A stretch of 64,000 nt of DNA. Source: Actinocorallia sp. API 0066 (GTDB lineage: Bacteria; Actinomycetota; Actinomycetes; Streptosporangiales; Streptosporangiaceae). Position numbers and translations under genes: made by a program. This document shows positions 43,584-52,286 of this stretch, one piece after another. Position 1 is the first letter of the stretch. Every line of letters begins with the position of its first letter. The stretch spans positions 124,001-188,000 of the forward strand of contig NZ_JAJLQY010000002.1 in assembly GCF_020991275.1 (NCBI RefSeq). The letters run 5' to 3'. The notes beneath the pieces are model-generated. The model saw nothing but the letters and a program-made list of their open reading frames with translations, did no database searches and was not told the origin of the DNA.

Positions 43584-44342
43584 CTAGTCGTAGCTGCGGG
43601 CGGTCCGGCTGGACAGCTTCCCCGCGAGGTTCTTGGGGACGAGCTTGCTGAGGCCGACGATCGCCTTGTAGCGGACGTCGGGCACGCTCACGGCACGGCC
43701 ACGGCGCAGGTCGGCCAGCGCCGTGTTGACGACGGCGTCGGCGTCGAGCCACAGCGCGGCGGGCACCCCGGTGACGTCCATGTTGGCGCGCTCGTGGAAC
43801 TCGGTGCGGACGAGCCCCGGGCACAGGGCGAGCGCGTTCACGTTGGGCTCGCGGATCTCCTGGGCGAGGGCCTCGGTGAAGCTCACCACCCACGCCTTGG
43901 ACGCGCCGTAGGTGCCGCGCACAAGGAAGGCAGCCACGGAGGCGACGTTGATGATGCCGCCCTTACCGCGTTCCCGCATGCCGGGAAGCGCGGCGTAGGT
44001 GAGCCGCAGGACGGCCTCACAGTGGACCTTGAGCATGCGGAGCTCGTCCTCGACGGGCACGTTCAGGAACGTTCCCTGGTTGCCGAAGCCCGCGTTGTTG
44101 ACAAGGAGGTCGACGCCCTCACGCAGGCGCTCCTCCACGCGGGAGATCCCCTCGTCGGTGGCCAGGTCGGCCTGGATCACCTCGGTCTTGATCCCGAAGC
44201 GGGAGGCGAGGTCGTCGGCGGAGGCGGTCAGCCGTTCGTTGTCGCGGGCGACGAGGACGAGGTCGAGTCCGTCCCGGGCCAGACGCCGCGCGAAGGCCGC
44301 GCCGATGCCCGCGGTCGCGCCGGTGATGAGTGCGGTAGGCAT
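43584..44342 (-). CDS. Short-chain dehydrogenase/reductase
   Basis: A 252-residue classical SDR with TGATAGIG, NNAG and catalytic YGASK. Substrate unknown; similar proteins are annotated as acyl-CoA or steroid-type reductases in actinomycetes. It sits 10 bases downstream of the flavin monooxygenase gene on the same strand, suggesting a two-gene ketone/alcohol oxidation unit. Confidence 0.88.
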   Translation of the reverse strand: MPTALITGATAGIGAAFARRLARDGLDLVLVARDNERLTASADDLASRFGIKTEVIQADLATDEGISRVEERLREGVDLLVNNAGFGNQGTFLNVPVEDELRMLKVHCEAVLRLTYAALPGMRERGKGGIINVASVAAFLVRGTYGASKAWVVSFTEALAQEIREPNVNALALCPGLVRTEFHERANMDVTGVPAALWLDADAVVNTALADLRRGRAVSVPDVRYKAIVGLSKLVPKNLAGKLSSRTARSYD

Positions 44343-44352
44343 GTGGCTCACC

Positions 44353-45807
44353 TTAGGCGCTGCGCGGCCGGATCGTAGGCGCGGCTGCCGTGATGTGGAA
44401 GTGCGCCGGATCCGGACGGCGGGTCGCCCTGCGGTAGGCGAAGGTGAACCCCGGCCAGTTGTTGACGTTGCGGCCGTCGGGGGTGAGGTACCAACTGCTG
44501 CACCCGCTGCTCCACACCGACGTCCGCAGCCGCCGCTGCACCTCCGCGACGGACGCGTCCTGGACGTCGCGCCGCACCTCCAGCGTCTTGCCTGTGCGCA
44601 GGCACGCAAGGACGTAAGCGAACTGGCTTTCCAGCATGTAGATGATGCTGTTGTGGCCCAGATTCGTGTTGGGCCCGTACAGCAGGTAGAGGTTCGGGAA
44701 GCCGTGCACGGTCATGCCGAGGTGCGCCTCCGCCCCGTCCCGCCACACGTCGTTCAGGGCGGTGCCGTCGCGGCCGGTGACGCGCAGCGGCGTGAGGAAG
44801 TCGTTCGCCTGGAACCCGGTGCCGAAGATGAGCGTGTCGGTCTCGCGGAACGTGCCGTCGCCGGTGACGACCCCGTTCTGTCGTACCTCTTTGATGGGAT
44901 CGGTGACGACGGTCACGTTGGGCCGCTGGAGCGAGGGGAGGTAGTCGTCCGAGATGAGCACGCGCTTGCACCCGAGCGGGTGGTCGGGGGTGAGTGCGCG
45001 GCGCAGGTCCGGGTCGGGGACGTCGCGGCGCAGCCGCCGCAGCGCCGCGCGTTCGGTGAGCCCGAGCAGCCAGCGCCAGGAGACGAACCCGAGCGCGCGT
45101 GATTCGAGCAGCGTGTAGATGAGTCCGCGGTGGAGGTCCTGCAGGAACGGAAGGGAGGCGAAGAGGCGGTGTTCGAGCGGCCCGTAGGCGCGGTCGGCCT
45201 TCTTGATGATCCAGGGGGCCGAGCGCTGGTAGACGTCAAGGCGCGCGGCCCGCCGCGCCACCTCGGGGACGAACTGGATGGCGCTGGCGCCCGTGCCGAC
45301 GACGGCGACGCGGCGTCCGGTGAGGTCGTGGCCGTGGTCCCAGCGGGCCGAGTGGAACACCTTCCCCTCGAAGGTGTCCAGGCCCGGCAGGTCGGGGATC
45401 GCGGGGCGGCTGAGCTGGCCGCACGCCGACACGAGCACGTCGGCGCGCAACTCGCCCGCGGACGTGCTGAGCAGCCACCGTCCGCCGGTCCAGCGCGCCT
45501 GGGTGACCTCGGTGTTCAGCCGTGGCTCGATCCCGTGCGCGGCGGCGCATCCGCGCAGGTAGGCGAGGATCTCGTGCTGCCCGGAGAAGCGGCGCGGCCA
45601 GTCCGGCCTGCGGTGGAACGAGAAGGAGTACAGGTGCGACGGGACGTCGCAGGCGGCCCCGGGATAGGTGTTGTCGCGCCACGTCCCGCCGAGGTCGGCG
45701 GCCTTCTCCAGCACCGCGACCGGGCCGATGCCCGCCTGCTTCAGCCGGACCGCCAGCCCGATGCCGCCGAACCCCGCGCCGATGATCGCCACCCGTACGT
45801 CGTCCAT
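44353..45807 (-). CDS. Flavin-containing/Baeyer-Villiger-type monooxygenase
   Basis: A 484-residue enzyme with two nucleotide-binding motifs, GAGFGG for FAD near residue 10 and GTGASAIQ for NADPH near 175, and the Baeyer-Villiger fingerprint FEGKVFHSARWDH. It inserts oxygen next to a ketone or oxygenates a soft nucleophile. It pairs with the SDR just downstream, which could make the ketone. ATG 45807 is chosen for the usual short N-terminus; ATG 45816 is also in frame. Confidence 0.88.
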   Translation of the reverse strand: MDDVRVAIIGAGFGGIGLAVRLKQAGIGPVAVLEKAADLGGTWRDNTYPGAACDVPSHLYSFSFHRRPDWPRRFSGQHEILAYLRGCAAAHGIEPRLNTEVTQARWTGGRWLLSTSAGELRADVLVSACGQLSRPAIPDLPGLDTFEGKVFHSARWDHGHDLTGRRVAVVGTGASAIQFVPEVARRAARLDVYQRSAPWIIKKADRAYGPLEHRLFASLPFLQDLHRGLIYTLLESRALGFVSWRWLLGLTERAALRRLRRDVPDPDLRRALTPDHPLGCKRVLISDDYLPSLQRPNVTVVTDPIKEVRQNGVVTGDGTFRETDTLIFGTGFQANDFLTPLRVTGRDGTALNDVWRDGAEAHLGMTVHGFPNLYLLYGPNTNLGHNSIIYMLESQFAYVLACLRTGKTLEVRRDVQDASVAEVQRRLRTSVWSSGCSSWYLTPDGRNVNNWPGFTFAYRRATRRPDPAHFHITAAAPTIRPRSA

Positions 45808-45873
45808 GCCCCGCATCCTGACGGCGGGCGGCTGCCGCGTCCAGACCCGAACCCGACTCGGCCTCGGGTGGGG

Positions 45874-46821
45874 TCAGGTGTCGGGATACTCCGGTTTGAC
45901 CATGACCCGCAGGGCGTTCGGCAACAGCGTGACCGTCGCCGGGGTGCCCGGATGCAACTCGCCGTCCAGGTCCACGCCCATCGGCGGATCGGTGACGATC
46001 CGCACCTGCCCCGCGGTCAGGAACGGCGGCTCGGTGATGGTGCGGAACCGGCCCGTGAGCACCAGCCGGGCCGTGGCCGACAGCAGCCTGACCCGGCCCG
46101 CCTCGCCCAGCGGGTAGAGCGCGAGCAGCCTGTCGTCAGGGCTCGCGTCATAGGCGATGGGACGGCCGCTGTGGTGGCTGCCGTTGGCGATGTTCAACTG
46201 GTGCGTGCGCAGCGTGTGCGCCTCGCCGTCGACGGTGAGCGTCGCGGTGAACGCCCGGTGCCGGGCCAGCCGCGCCAGCGCGGTCAGCGGGTAGGCGGCC
46301 CGGCCGACGTACCGCTTGAGCAGATGCGGCACCGTCTCGGCGACCTGCACCGAAAGCCCCATGCTCAGCATGTTCGCGAAGATCTCCGGCGGGGTGCCGT
46401 CGTCCCGGGTCAGCTCGGCCAGATCGACGTCCGCGACCTTGCCGCGCGCGATCACCTCGACCGCGCCGCGCAGCCCGAGCGGCAGCAGCAGGCCGCGCGC
46501 GAAGTTGTTGGTGGTGCCCAGTGGCAGCAGGCCGAGCGCGATGTCCCGGTGCGCCAGATGCCGGACCGCCTCCTTCAGCGTGCCGTCGCCGCCGCCCACC
46601 ACAACAAGATCGGGCTCCAGCTCCAGCGCCTCGTCGAACGCCTCGGGCAGCTTCTCCGGATCCGTCACCGGATACAGGCCGACGAACCCGATACCCGCCC
46701 CGATCAGCAGCCGCAGCGCCTCGGCGTACTTGAGGCGGCCCCGGCGCGAGCGGGAGTTCACGATCAGCACGGCCTTGCCACCGGCCCTGATCGAGGCGCC
46801 GAGTTCGGCCTTGCTGCGCAT
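45874..46821 (-). CDS. Diacylglycerol/sphingosine kinase-like protein (DAGK catalytic domain)
   Basis: A 315-residue lipid-kinase-fold protein. LIVNSRSRRGR opens the domain, VVGGGDGTLKEAV is the nucleotide loop and LPLGTTNNFARGL the second conserved block. It phosphorylates diacylglycerol or a similar lipid. ATG 46821 with GGAG upstream is preferred; a longer in-frame start at 46905 adds residues unlike the family. Confidence 0.88.
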   Translation of the reverse strand: MRSKAELGASIRAGGKAVLIVNSRSRRGRLKYAEALRLLIGAGIGFVGLYPVTDPEKLPEAFDEALELEPDLVVVGGGDGTLKEAVRHLAHRDIALGLLPLGTTNNFARGLLLPLGLRGAVEVIARGKVADVDLAELTRDDGTPPEIFANMLSMGLSVQVAETVPHLLKRYVGRAAYPLTALARLARHRAFTATLTVDGEAHTLRTHQLNIANGSHHSGRPIAYDASPDDRLLALYPLGEAGRVRLLSATARLVLTGRFRTITEPPFLTAGQVRIVTDPPMGVDLDGELHPGTPATVTLLPNALRVMVKPEYPDT

Positions 46822-46993
46822 CGCGACACTCCGTTCGACCGAGCGGTTCGTAACAATCGGCTTTACGCCGTCGATTGCGCACGCTGTGACGCCGATGACC
46901 TTCATCTTATAAATCTTTGTCAGAGGGTGCGAACAGGCGTTCTGCCGGGAACAACATCGTTACCCCGACGAGAGAATCCCCTGTGAGGCGTCT

Positions 46994-48019
46994 ATGCGGA
47001 GGTCTGCCTGGCAAGTCATCGGAGCGTTCACCCTGGTCTCGGCCGTCGGCAGGACGGTCGCGACCATCGCACCCGGAGGGCCCGCCAGGGCCCGGGTGCC
47101 CTCGGCCGACGACGGCGCCCGTGTCGTCGCCGAACGCAGGAAAGGGCGTGTCCTCGATCTCACCGTCCGCTCGCCCGCCTTGGGCGACGACAGGCACGTC
47201 CGGCTGCTGCTGCCGCCCGGCTGGGCGCGTGACGCACGGCGCACCTGGCCCGCGCTGTGGCTGCTGCACGGCCCCGGCGGCGATCACACGAGCTGGACCG
47301 AGCACTCCGACGTGCTCGCGCTGACCGCCGGCGACGACATGATCGTCGTGCTGCCCGAGGGCGGCGCGTGCGCCGCCTACACCGACCCGTGGCGGCCCCG
47401 GCGCGGCGGCCCGCCCCGCTGGGAGACGTTCCACGTCACCGAACTCCTGCAGATCCTGGAGCGCGGCTACCGGGCGGGCCCGGCCCGTGCCGTCGCCGGG
47501 TGCTCCCAGGGTGGGCGCGGCGCGCTGGCGTACGCGGCGCGGCACCGTGGCGCGTTCCGCGCGGTCGCCGCGTTCAGTCCGCCGCTCGACACGCTGTACC
47601 GGTCGGCGTCCGGGCTCGACGCGCTCGACCTCCTGGAGCTGACGGCGGCCGTCGCGCGCGTCGACTGGTCCGGGTACTGGGGCGATCCGGAGGCGCAGCG
47701 CGGCGTGTGGCGGCGGCACAACCCGTTCGACATGGTCACCCCGCTCACCGGGGTCCGGCTGCACCTGACGTCCGGCACGGGCGTGCCGGGCCCGCTCGAC
47801 CCGCTCCCGCACGGCGCACCCGACCCCGTCGAGGCCCTCGTACACACCATGACCACCCTGTACGCCGCAAAACTCCAGGCACTAGGCGTCCCCGCGACCA
47901 CCCGCTTCCACCCGGGCACCCACTCCTGGCCCTACTGGTCCCGAGAGTTCGCACTAGCCCTGCCGGGCCTACGCAAGGCCCTCTCCCCCCCACCCGAAAG
48001 CTCCTCCCGCGCCGCCTAA
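46994..48019 (+). CDS. Secreted alpha/beta-hydrolase esterase (Ag85/esterase D-like)
   Basis: A 341-residue hydrolase with a short N-terminal hydrophobic segment (residues ~6-28) suggesting export. The nucleophile is Ser in AGCSQGGRGAL and the His lies in HPGTHSWPYW; LWLLHGPGGDHTSW resembles the oxyanion region of the antigen 85/esterase D family. Likely substrates are lipid or short-chain esters. The C-terminus (PPPESSSRAA) runs into an intergenic repeat array. Confidence 0.8.
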   Translation: MRRSAWQVIGAFTLVSAVGRTVATIAPGGPARARVPSADDGARVVAERRKGRVLDLTVRSPALGDDRHVRLLLPPGWARDARRTWPALWLLHGPGGDHTSWTEHSDVLALTAGDDMIVVLPEGGACAAYTDPWRPRRGGPPRWETFHVTELLQILERGYRAGPARAVAGCSQGGRGALAYAARHRGAFRAVAAFSPPLDTLYRSASGLDALDLLELTAAVARVDWSGYWGDPEAQRGVWRRHNPFDMVTPLTGVRLHLTSGTGVPGPLDPLPHGAPDPVEALVHTMTTLYAAKLQALGVPATTRFHPGTHSWPYWSREFALALPGLRKALSPPPESSSRAA

Positions 48020-48026
48020 GCCCCCC

Positions 48027-48335
48027 GTCAACCGGCCCGCAGGACCGGCAGCCCCTGCAAGCCCCGGCACCATGCGCCATCGCGAGACGGCACGAGCGTC
48101 AACCGGGCTGCGGGAGCGGCAGCCCCGGCAAGTCCTGGCATCCATGCGCCATCGCGAGACGGCACGGGCGTCAACCGGGCTGGGGGAGAGGCCGCGCCGG
48201 GCAGGTTCCGGCAGTCAGGTGCCGTCGTGAGGTGGCACGGGTGTCAACCGGGCTGGGGGAGAGGTCGGGCCGGGCAGGTTCCGGCAGTCAGGTGCCGTCG
48301 TGAGGCGGCACGGGCGTTAGCCGGGCTGGGGGAGG
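48027..48335. repeat. Five degenerate tandem copies of a 71-73 bp unit
   Basis: The core GTCAACCGGGCTG recurs at 48027 (variant), 48098, 48170, 48243 and 48316 (variant GTTAGCC...), each followed by GGGAG-rich and CCGGCA-rich blocks and preceded by CGAGACGGCACG or GTGAGGYGGCACG. The last copy contains the stop codon and last codons of the VWA gene, so the array looks like repeated duplication of that gene's 3' end. No spacers, no CRISPR character. Confidence 0.75.
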
Positions 48336-49558
48336 GGCAGTCCTTGCAAGGCGGCGGCCAGGAGGTCGGGGAAGGCGTTTGGGGTGCAGGCGAACGTTGG
48401 GATGTCTAGGGCGGCGAGTTCCTCGGCGGTGCGGTGGTCGTGTGCGGGCGCGCCGTCGTCGGACAGGGCCAGCAGCACCAGCACCCGGACGCCCGACCTG
48501 ACCAAGGTGGCGGCTCGGCCCAGCATCTCCTCTCGGTCGCCGCCCTCGAACAGGTCGCTGACCAGCAGCAGGACCGTGCGTTCCGGGCGGGTGATCAGGC
48601 CCTGGCAGTACGCCAGGGCGCGGTTGATGTCGGTGCCGCCGCCCAGCTGGGTGCCGAACAGCACCTCCACCGGATCGTGCAGCCGGTCGGTGAGATCGAC
48701 GACAGCCGTGTCGAACACCACCATCGAGGTGCGCAGTGTGGGCAGCGACGCCAGCACCGCCCCGAACAGGCCCGCGTACACTACCGACGAGGCCATGGAG
48801 CCGCTCTGGTCCACGCACAGGACCACCTCGTGGTGGACGGCGCGCTGCCTGCGGCCGTGCCCGACGAGGCGCTCGGGGACGAGCGTGCGCCGCTCCGGCA
48901 GATAGTGGCGCAGGTTCGCGCGGATCGTCCGGTCCCAGTCGATGTCGGCGGGGCGGGGGCGCGAGGTGCGGGCCGCCCTGTCCAGCGCCCCCCGCACCGC
49001 CGTGCGGGTGCGCTGCGCCAGCCGCCGCTCCAGCTCGGCGACGACCGTGCGCACCACCGCGCGCGCCGACTCCCGCGCCTTCTCCGGCAGCACCTTCGCC
49101 AGCGACAGCAGCGTCCCCACGAGCCTGACGTCGGGCTCGACCGCGTCCAGCAGCTCCGGCTCCAGCAGCAGCCGGGTCAGATCCAGCCGCTCGATCGCGT
49201 CGCGCTGCAGCACCCTGACGACGGGCGCCGGGAAGTACTCCCGGATGTCGCCGAGCCACCGCGCCACCTGCGGCGCCGAAGCCCCGAGCCCACCCCTGCG
49301 ACCACCTTTTACTCCGCTCCCATACAGCGCCTCCAATGCCTCATCGACCCGTCCGTCCCGCCCGTCGAGCGCCGCTCCCGTGCCGTCCGCCGCCTCCGGC
49401 CCCAACACCAACCGCCACCTTCGTTGTCTTTCCCGCTCACCGTCCGGCACGCCTTCCCCCCGCGCCACATCATCCTCACCGAGCGCGGTCAGCCCCTTCT
49501 CGTCGGTGTTCGCGGGATCCGCGGCGATCGCGGACGGATCGGGCTGAGCGGGCGTCAT
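48317..49558 (-). CDS. VWA-domain protein of the MoxR operon
   Basis: A 413-residue protein. The C-terminal half is a von Willebrand A domain with the metal-ion site CVDQSGSMASS, later Thr in GGGTDINRAL and Asp in LLVSDLFEGGD. The N-terminal half is helical and matches the VWA partners of the DUF5691/DUF5682 operon. It probably works with the MoxR ATPase, as in other MoxR-VWA pairs. Start ATG 49558 overlaps the stop of DUF5682. Confidence 0.88.
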   Translation of the reverse strand: MTPAQPDPSAIAADPANTDEKGLTALGEDDVARGEGVPDGERERQRRWRLVLGPEAADGTGAALDGRDGRVDEALEALYGSGVKGGRRGGLGASAPQVARWLGDIREYFPAPVVRVLQRDAIERLDLTRLLLEPELLDAVEPDVRLVGTLLSLAKVLPEKARESARAVVRTVVAELERRLAQRTRTAVRGALDRAARTSRPRPADIDWDRTIRANLRHYLPERRTLVPERLVGHGRRQRAVHHEVVLCVDQSGSMASSVVYAGLFGAVLASLPTLRTSMVVFDTAVVDLTDRLHDPVEVLFGTQLGGGTDINRALAYCQGLITRPERTVLLLVSDLFEGGDREEMLGRAATLVRSGVRVLVLLALSDDGAPAHDHRTAEELAALDIPTFACTPNAFPDLLAAALQGLPLPQPG

Positions 49559-52239
49559 CGGGGCTCCTTCGGCGCGATGCCGGACGGGGCGAGCAGGGAG
49601 AGGACCGTCGCGACGGCGGGGGCGGCTCGGGCGAGGTCAAGGTCGTCGTCGGAGGCGGGCGCGGTGGCGGGGCGGCGGGCGCGGGTCGCGAGGGCGCGGC
49701 GCTCGGGGGCGGCGAAGCGGGCGAAGGTGCGGCGGAGCAGCGGAAGGGCGGCTTCGAAGGACGACGGGGGAAGGGCGCCCAGCCAGGAGTCGAGCAGGGA
49801 GAGGAGGGCGTCGTCGTGGATGAGGATCAGGGCGCTGTCGGAAAGGAAGCCCTCGATCCAGGCGGCGGCGCGCTCGGGAGGGGTGCCGACGGAGACGGTC
49901 CGGGACATCCGCGCCGGTAGGTCGGTGACGCGTCCGGCGTCCAGGAGAAGCCGGGTAAGGCGGCCCGCCAAGAGGCCGTGGAGAGAAGGCGAGTCGGCGA
50001 GGGCGGACAGGGAGGCGAGCCAGCGGTCGGTGTGCTCGGGCACGTCGAGCAGGGCGAGGGTCTCGTGCACGGTGTCCACGAGGGCGAGGAGCGCGCGGGC
50101 GGCGTCGTCGTCCAGCGTGGAGGCGGCGCCGGGGAGGCCCAGGCAGATCCTGACGACCAGCCCGTCCACCACGGCGCGCAGCGGCGCCACGGGGGTGCCG
50201 CGGACGTCCCCGTAGCGCAGGGAGCGCGCCAGCGGGGGCAGCGCGGCCATGAGGCGGGTGGTGTCGCGGTCGGCGGCGGCCCGGTCGGCCAGCGCCCGCA
50301 TGACGACGGGGAGCGCGGCGGGCAGGTCGGCGAGCAGGCAGCGTTCGGCCAGCGCCGTCAGCTCCGGGAGGTCCGGCGGCTTCGTGGCGGTGGCGGCCGC
50401 GACGACGCGGGCCCGCGCGGCCTCCTCGACCGTCGTGCCCCACGCGCCCGCCTCGATCAGCCTGACGTCGAACTCCGGATGCCACAGGAGGGTCCACGTC
50501 TCCTTGAACGTGCCCTTGCCGCGCTCGGCTCCCGCCGGGCTGCCCCACTCGACGTCGAGGACGCGCAGGCGGTGCAGGAGCCTACTGCGGTCCAGATCGA
50601 GCGGTTTGCGGAGATCGAGCGTGTGGTCCTTCTTCTCCGCCGCGGGTTTGAGCCGCAGCCGCCGCTGCGCGGCCCGCAGGTCGTGCTGGAGCGGCACCAT
50701 CGGGGTGGACTCCGGCACCGCCCCCATCCGCTCGCCCACCACGAGCCTGCGCTGGACCAGGGCGACGGGGAGGTCGGCGCCCTCGCACAGCACCGCGCGC
50801 GTCGCCTCGGTGAGCTCGTCGAGGCCGGGCAGCGGACGGCCGCGCAGGACGGCGAGGGCCTCGGCGAGCCGCACCGCCTCGATCACATGCCCGGACGACA
50901 CCGGAACGCCCTCCTCGCGCAGCACCCGCGCGGTCGCGGTGAGCCAGCGCTCCACCGGACGGTCGGGCGCCGTGAACAGGTGGTCGTACCAGCCGGGCGA
51001 GGCGACGCCCGCGCCGTAGCCGGACGCGCGGGTGAGCCGCCCGTACGTCCACGGCACCCACGTCACCGCGACCTTCACCTTCGGCAGCCCGCGCAGCACC
51101 GCCGCGTCGCTACTGGCCGGAACCTTCTCCCGCAACGCGGGCACATGCCACGCCCCGCACACCACCGCCACCCGCTCGTACCCTTCCCGCACCGCCTTAC
51201 GGATCGCCTGGCGCATCCACGCCTCCCTGCGCTCCTCCCGCCCCGACGCCGCGTATCCCTCCCGCAACGCCCCCATCGCCTCCGCCACCGCCGCGAACGG
51301 ATCCTCCTCCCCTCGCATCTCGATGACGTCGTCCCACCACCTCTCCGCGTCCTCGTAACCCGCCGCCCTCGCCAGCACCCCCAACGGATCCCCCAGAACC
51401 CCCTCCATGCCGCCCTCTCCGCTCCCCGCACTCCCCACCCAACCGCCCTGCACACCACTCCCACCCACGCCCGGCGCACCACGCCCACCCACGCCGTGCG
51501 CACCATTCCCACCCACGCCCGGCGCACCACTCCCTCTCACGCCGTGCGCACCACTCCCTCTCACGCCCGGCGCACCACTCCCTCTCACGCCCGGCGCACC
51601 ACTCTCACCCACGCCCGGCGCACCACTCCCTCTCACGCCGTGCGCACCACTCCCTCTCACGCCCGGCGCACCACTCTCACCCACGCCCGGCGCACCACTC
51701 CCTCTCACGCCCTGCGCACCACTCCCACCCACGCCGTGCGCACCACTCTCACCCACGCCCGGCCTGCCGCGCTGCGCGCGTGCCGGTTCGGCGCTCTCGG
51801 AAGAGCTGGCGTCGTCTCCGGTGGCGGCCGCGCGTGTCGCGGCGTCTGACGCACGGCGCGTGCTGGTTCCGTCGGCGTCTTCCTCGGTGGTGGTCGTTTG
51901 TGGCGCGGTGTCCGGTGGGTTCGGGGCGAGGGTGTGGGCGGCGGGGAGGTCGATGAAGCGGGCGGGGACGCCGGAGGCGAGGGCGTGGCGGAGGGCCGTC
52001 CATTCGGGGCTGAAGGCGGCGAAGGGCCAGAAGGCGGCGGGGCCCGGGGTGTCGGGGGTGTGCGCGAGCAGCGCGATGGGCGGGACGAGCGCGGGGTCGG
52101 CGGCCAGCGGCAGCAGCGGATCGGCCTCGGGCGGGCCCTCGATGAGCACGATGTCGGGCCGCCGCGCGGCGAGGGCGCGCGCCAGGGCGCGGGCCGAGCC
52201 GGGGCCGTGGTGCCTGATGCCGTAGACCTCGACGGACAA
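49555..52239 (-). CDS. DUF5682 protein with an octapeptide-repeat insertion
   Basis: An 894-residue protein. The N-terminus has YGIRHHGPGSARAL and VLIEGPPEAD, and after the repeat tract comes VVCGAWHVPAL. This GxxHxG / E-G-P / GAxH pattern resembles TraB/ChaN/EreA-type metal-dependent hydrolases (inference). Residues ~155-275 are replaced by about 12-13 copies of an 8-residue unit GVxxSGAx. The C-terminal ~500 residues are helical with no recognised motif. The family normally lies between a MoxR ATPase and a VWA gene, as here. Start near 52239, possibly GTG/ATG. Confidence 0.85.
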   Translation of the reverse strand: MSVEVYGIRHHGPGSARALARALAARRPDIVLIEGPPEADPLLPLAADPALVPPIALLAHTPDTPGPAAFWPFAAFSPEWTALRHALASGVPARFIDLPAAHTLAPNPPDTAPQTTTTEEDADGTSTRRASDAATRAAATGDDASSSESAEPARAQRGRPGVGESGAHGVGGSGAQGVRGSGAPGVGESGAPGVRGSGAHGVRGSGAPGVGESGAPGVRGSGAPGVRGSGAHGVRGSGAPGVGGNGAHGVGGRGAPGVGGSGVQGGWVGSAGSGEGGMEGVLGDPLGVLARAAGYEDAERWWDDVIEMRGEEDPFAAVAEAMGALREGYAASGREERREAWMRQAIRKAVREGYERVAVVCGAWHVPALREKVPASSDAAVLRGLPKVKVAVTWVPWTYGRLTRASGYGAGVASPGWYDHLFTAPDRPVERWLTATARVLREEGVPVSSGHVIEAVRLAEALAVLRGRPLPGLDELTEATRAVLCEGADLPVALVQRRLVVGERMGAVPESTPMVPLQHDLRAAQRRLRLKPAAEKKDHTLDLRKPLDLDRSRLLHRLRVLDVEWGSPAGAERGKGTFKETWTLLWHPEFDVRLIEAGAWGTTVEEAARARVVAAATATKPPDLPELTALAERCLLADLPAALPVVMRALADRAAADRDTTRLMAALPPLARSLRYGDVRGTPVAPLRAVVDGLVVRICLGLPGAASTLDDDAARALLALVDTVHETLALLDVPEHTDRWLASLSALADSPSLHGLLAGRLTRLLLDAGRVTDLPARMSRTVSVGTPPERAAAWIEGFLSDSALILIHDDALLSLLDSWLGALPPSSFEAALPLLRRTFARFAAPERRALATRARRPATAPASDDDLDLARAAPAVATVLSLLAPSGIAPKEPR
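51470..51765 (-). repeat. In-frame 24-bp tandem repeat inside DUF5682
   Basis: About 12 recognisable copies of a 24-bp unit (plus-strand form ACGCCCGGCGCACCACTCCC with variants) code on the minus strand for GVGESGAP, GVRGSGAP, GVGGSGAH and similar octapeptides. The multiple-of-three period keeps the frame. Expected to be a flexible, slippage-prone linker. Confidence 0.9.
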
Positions 52240-52286
52240 GAAGACTCCCGGAGGAAGGTGGGGAAGCGGTCGGGAGGGCGGTTAGT

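Noticed and set aside
48027-48335. CRISPR or IS terminal repeats
   Set aside because: The 72-bp units are contiguous and degenerate, without spacers, inverted ends or transposase.
51470-51765. CRISPR-like array
   Set aside because: The unit repeats directly every 24 bp with no unique spacers, is in frame within a gene, and no cas genes are present.
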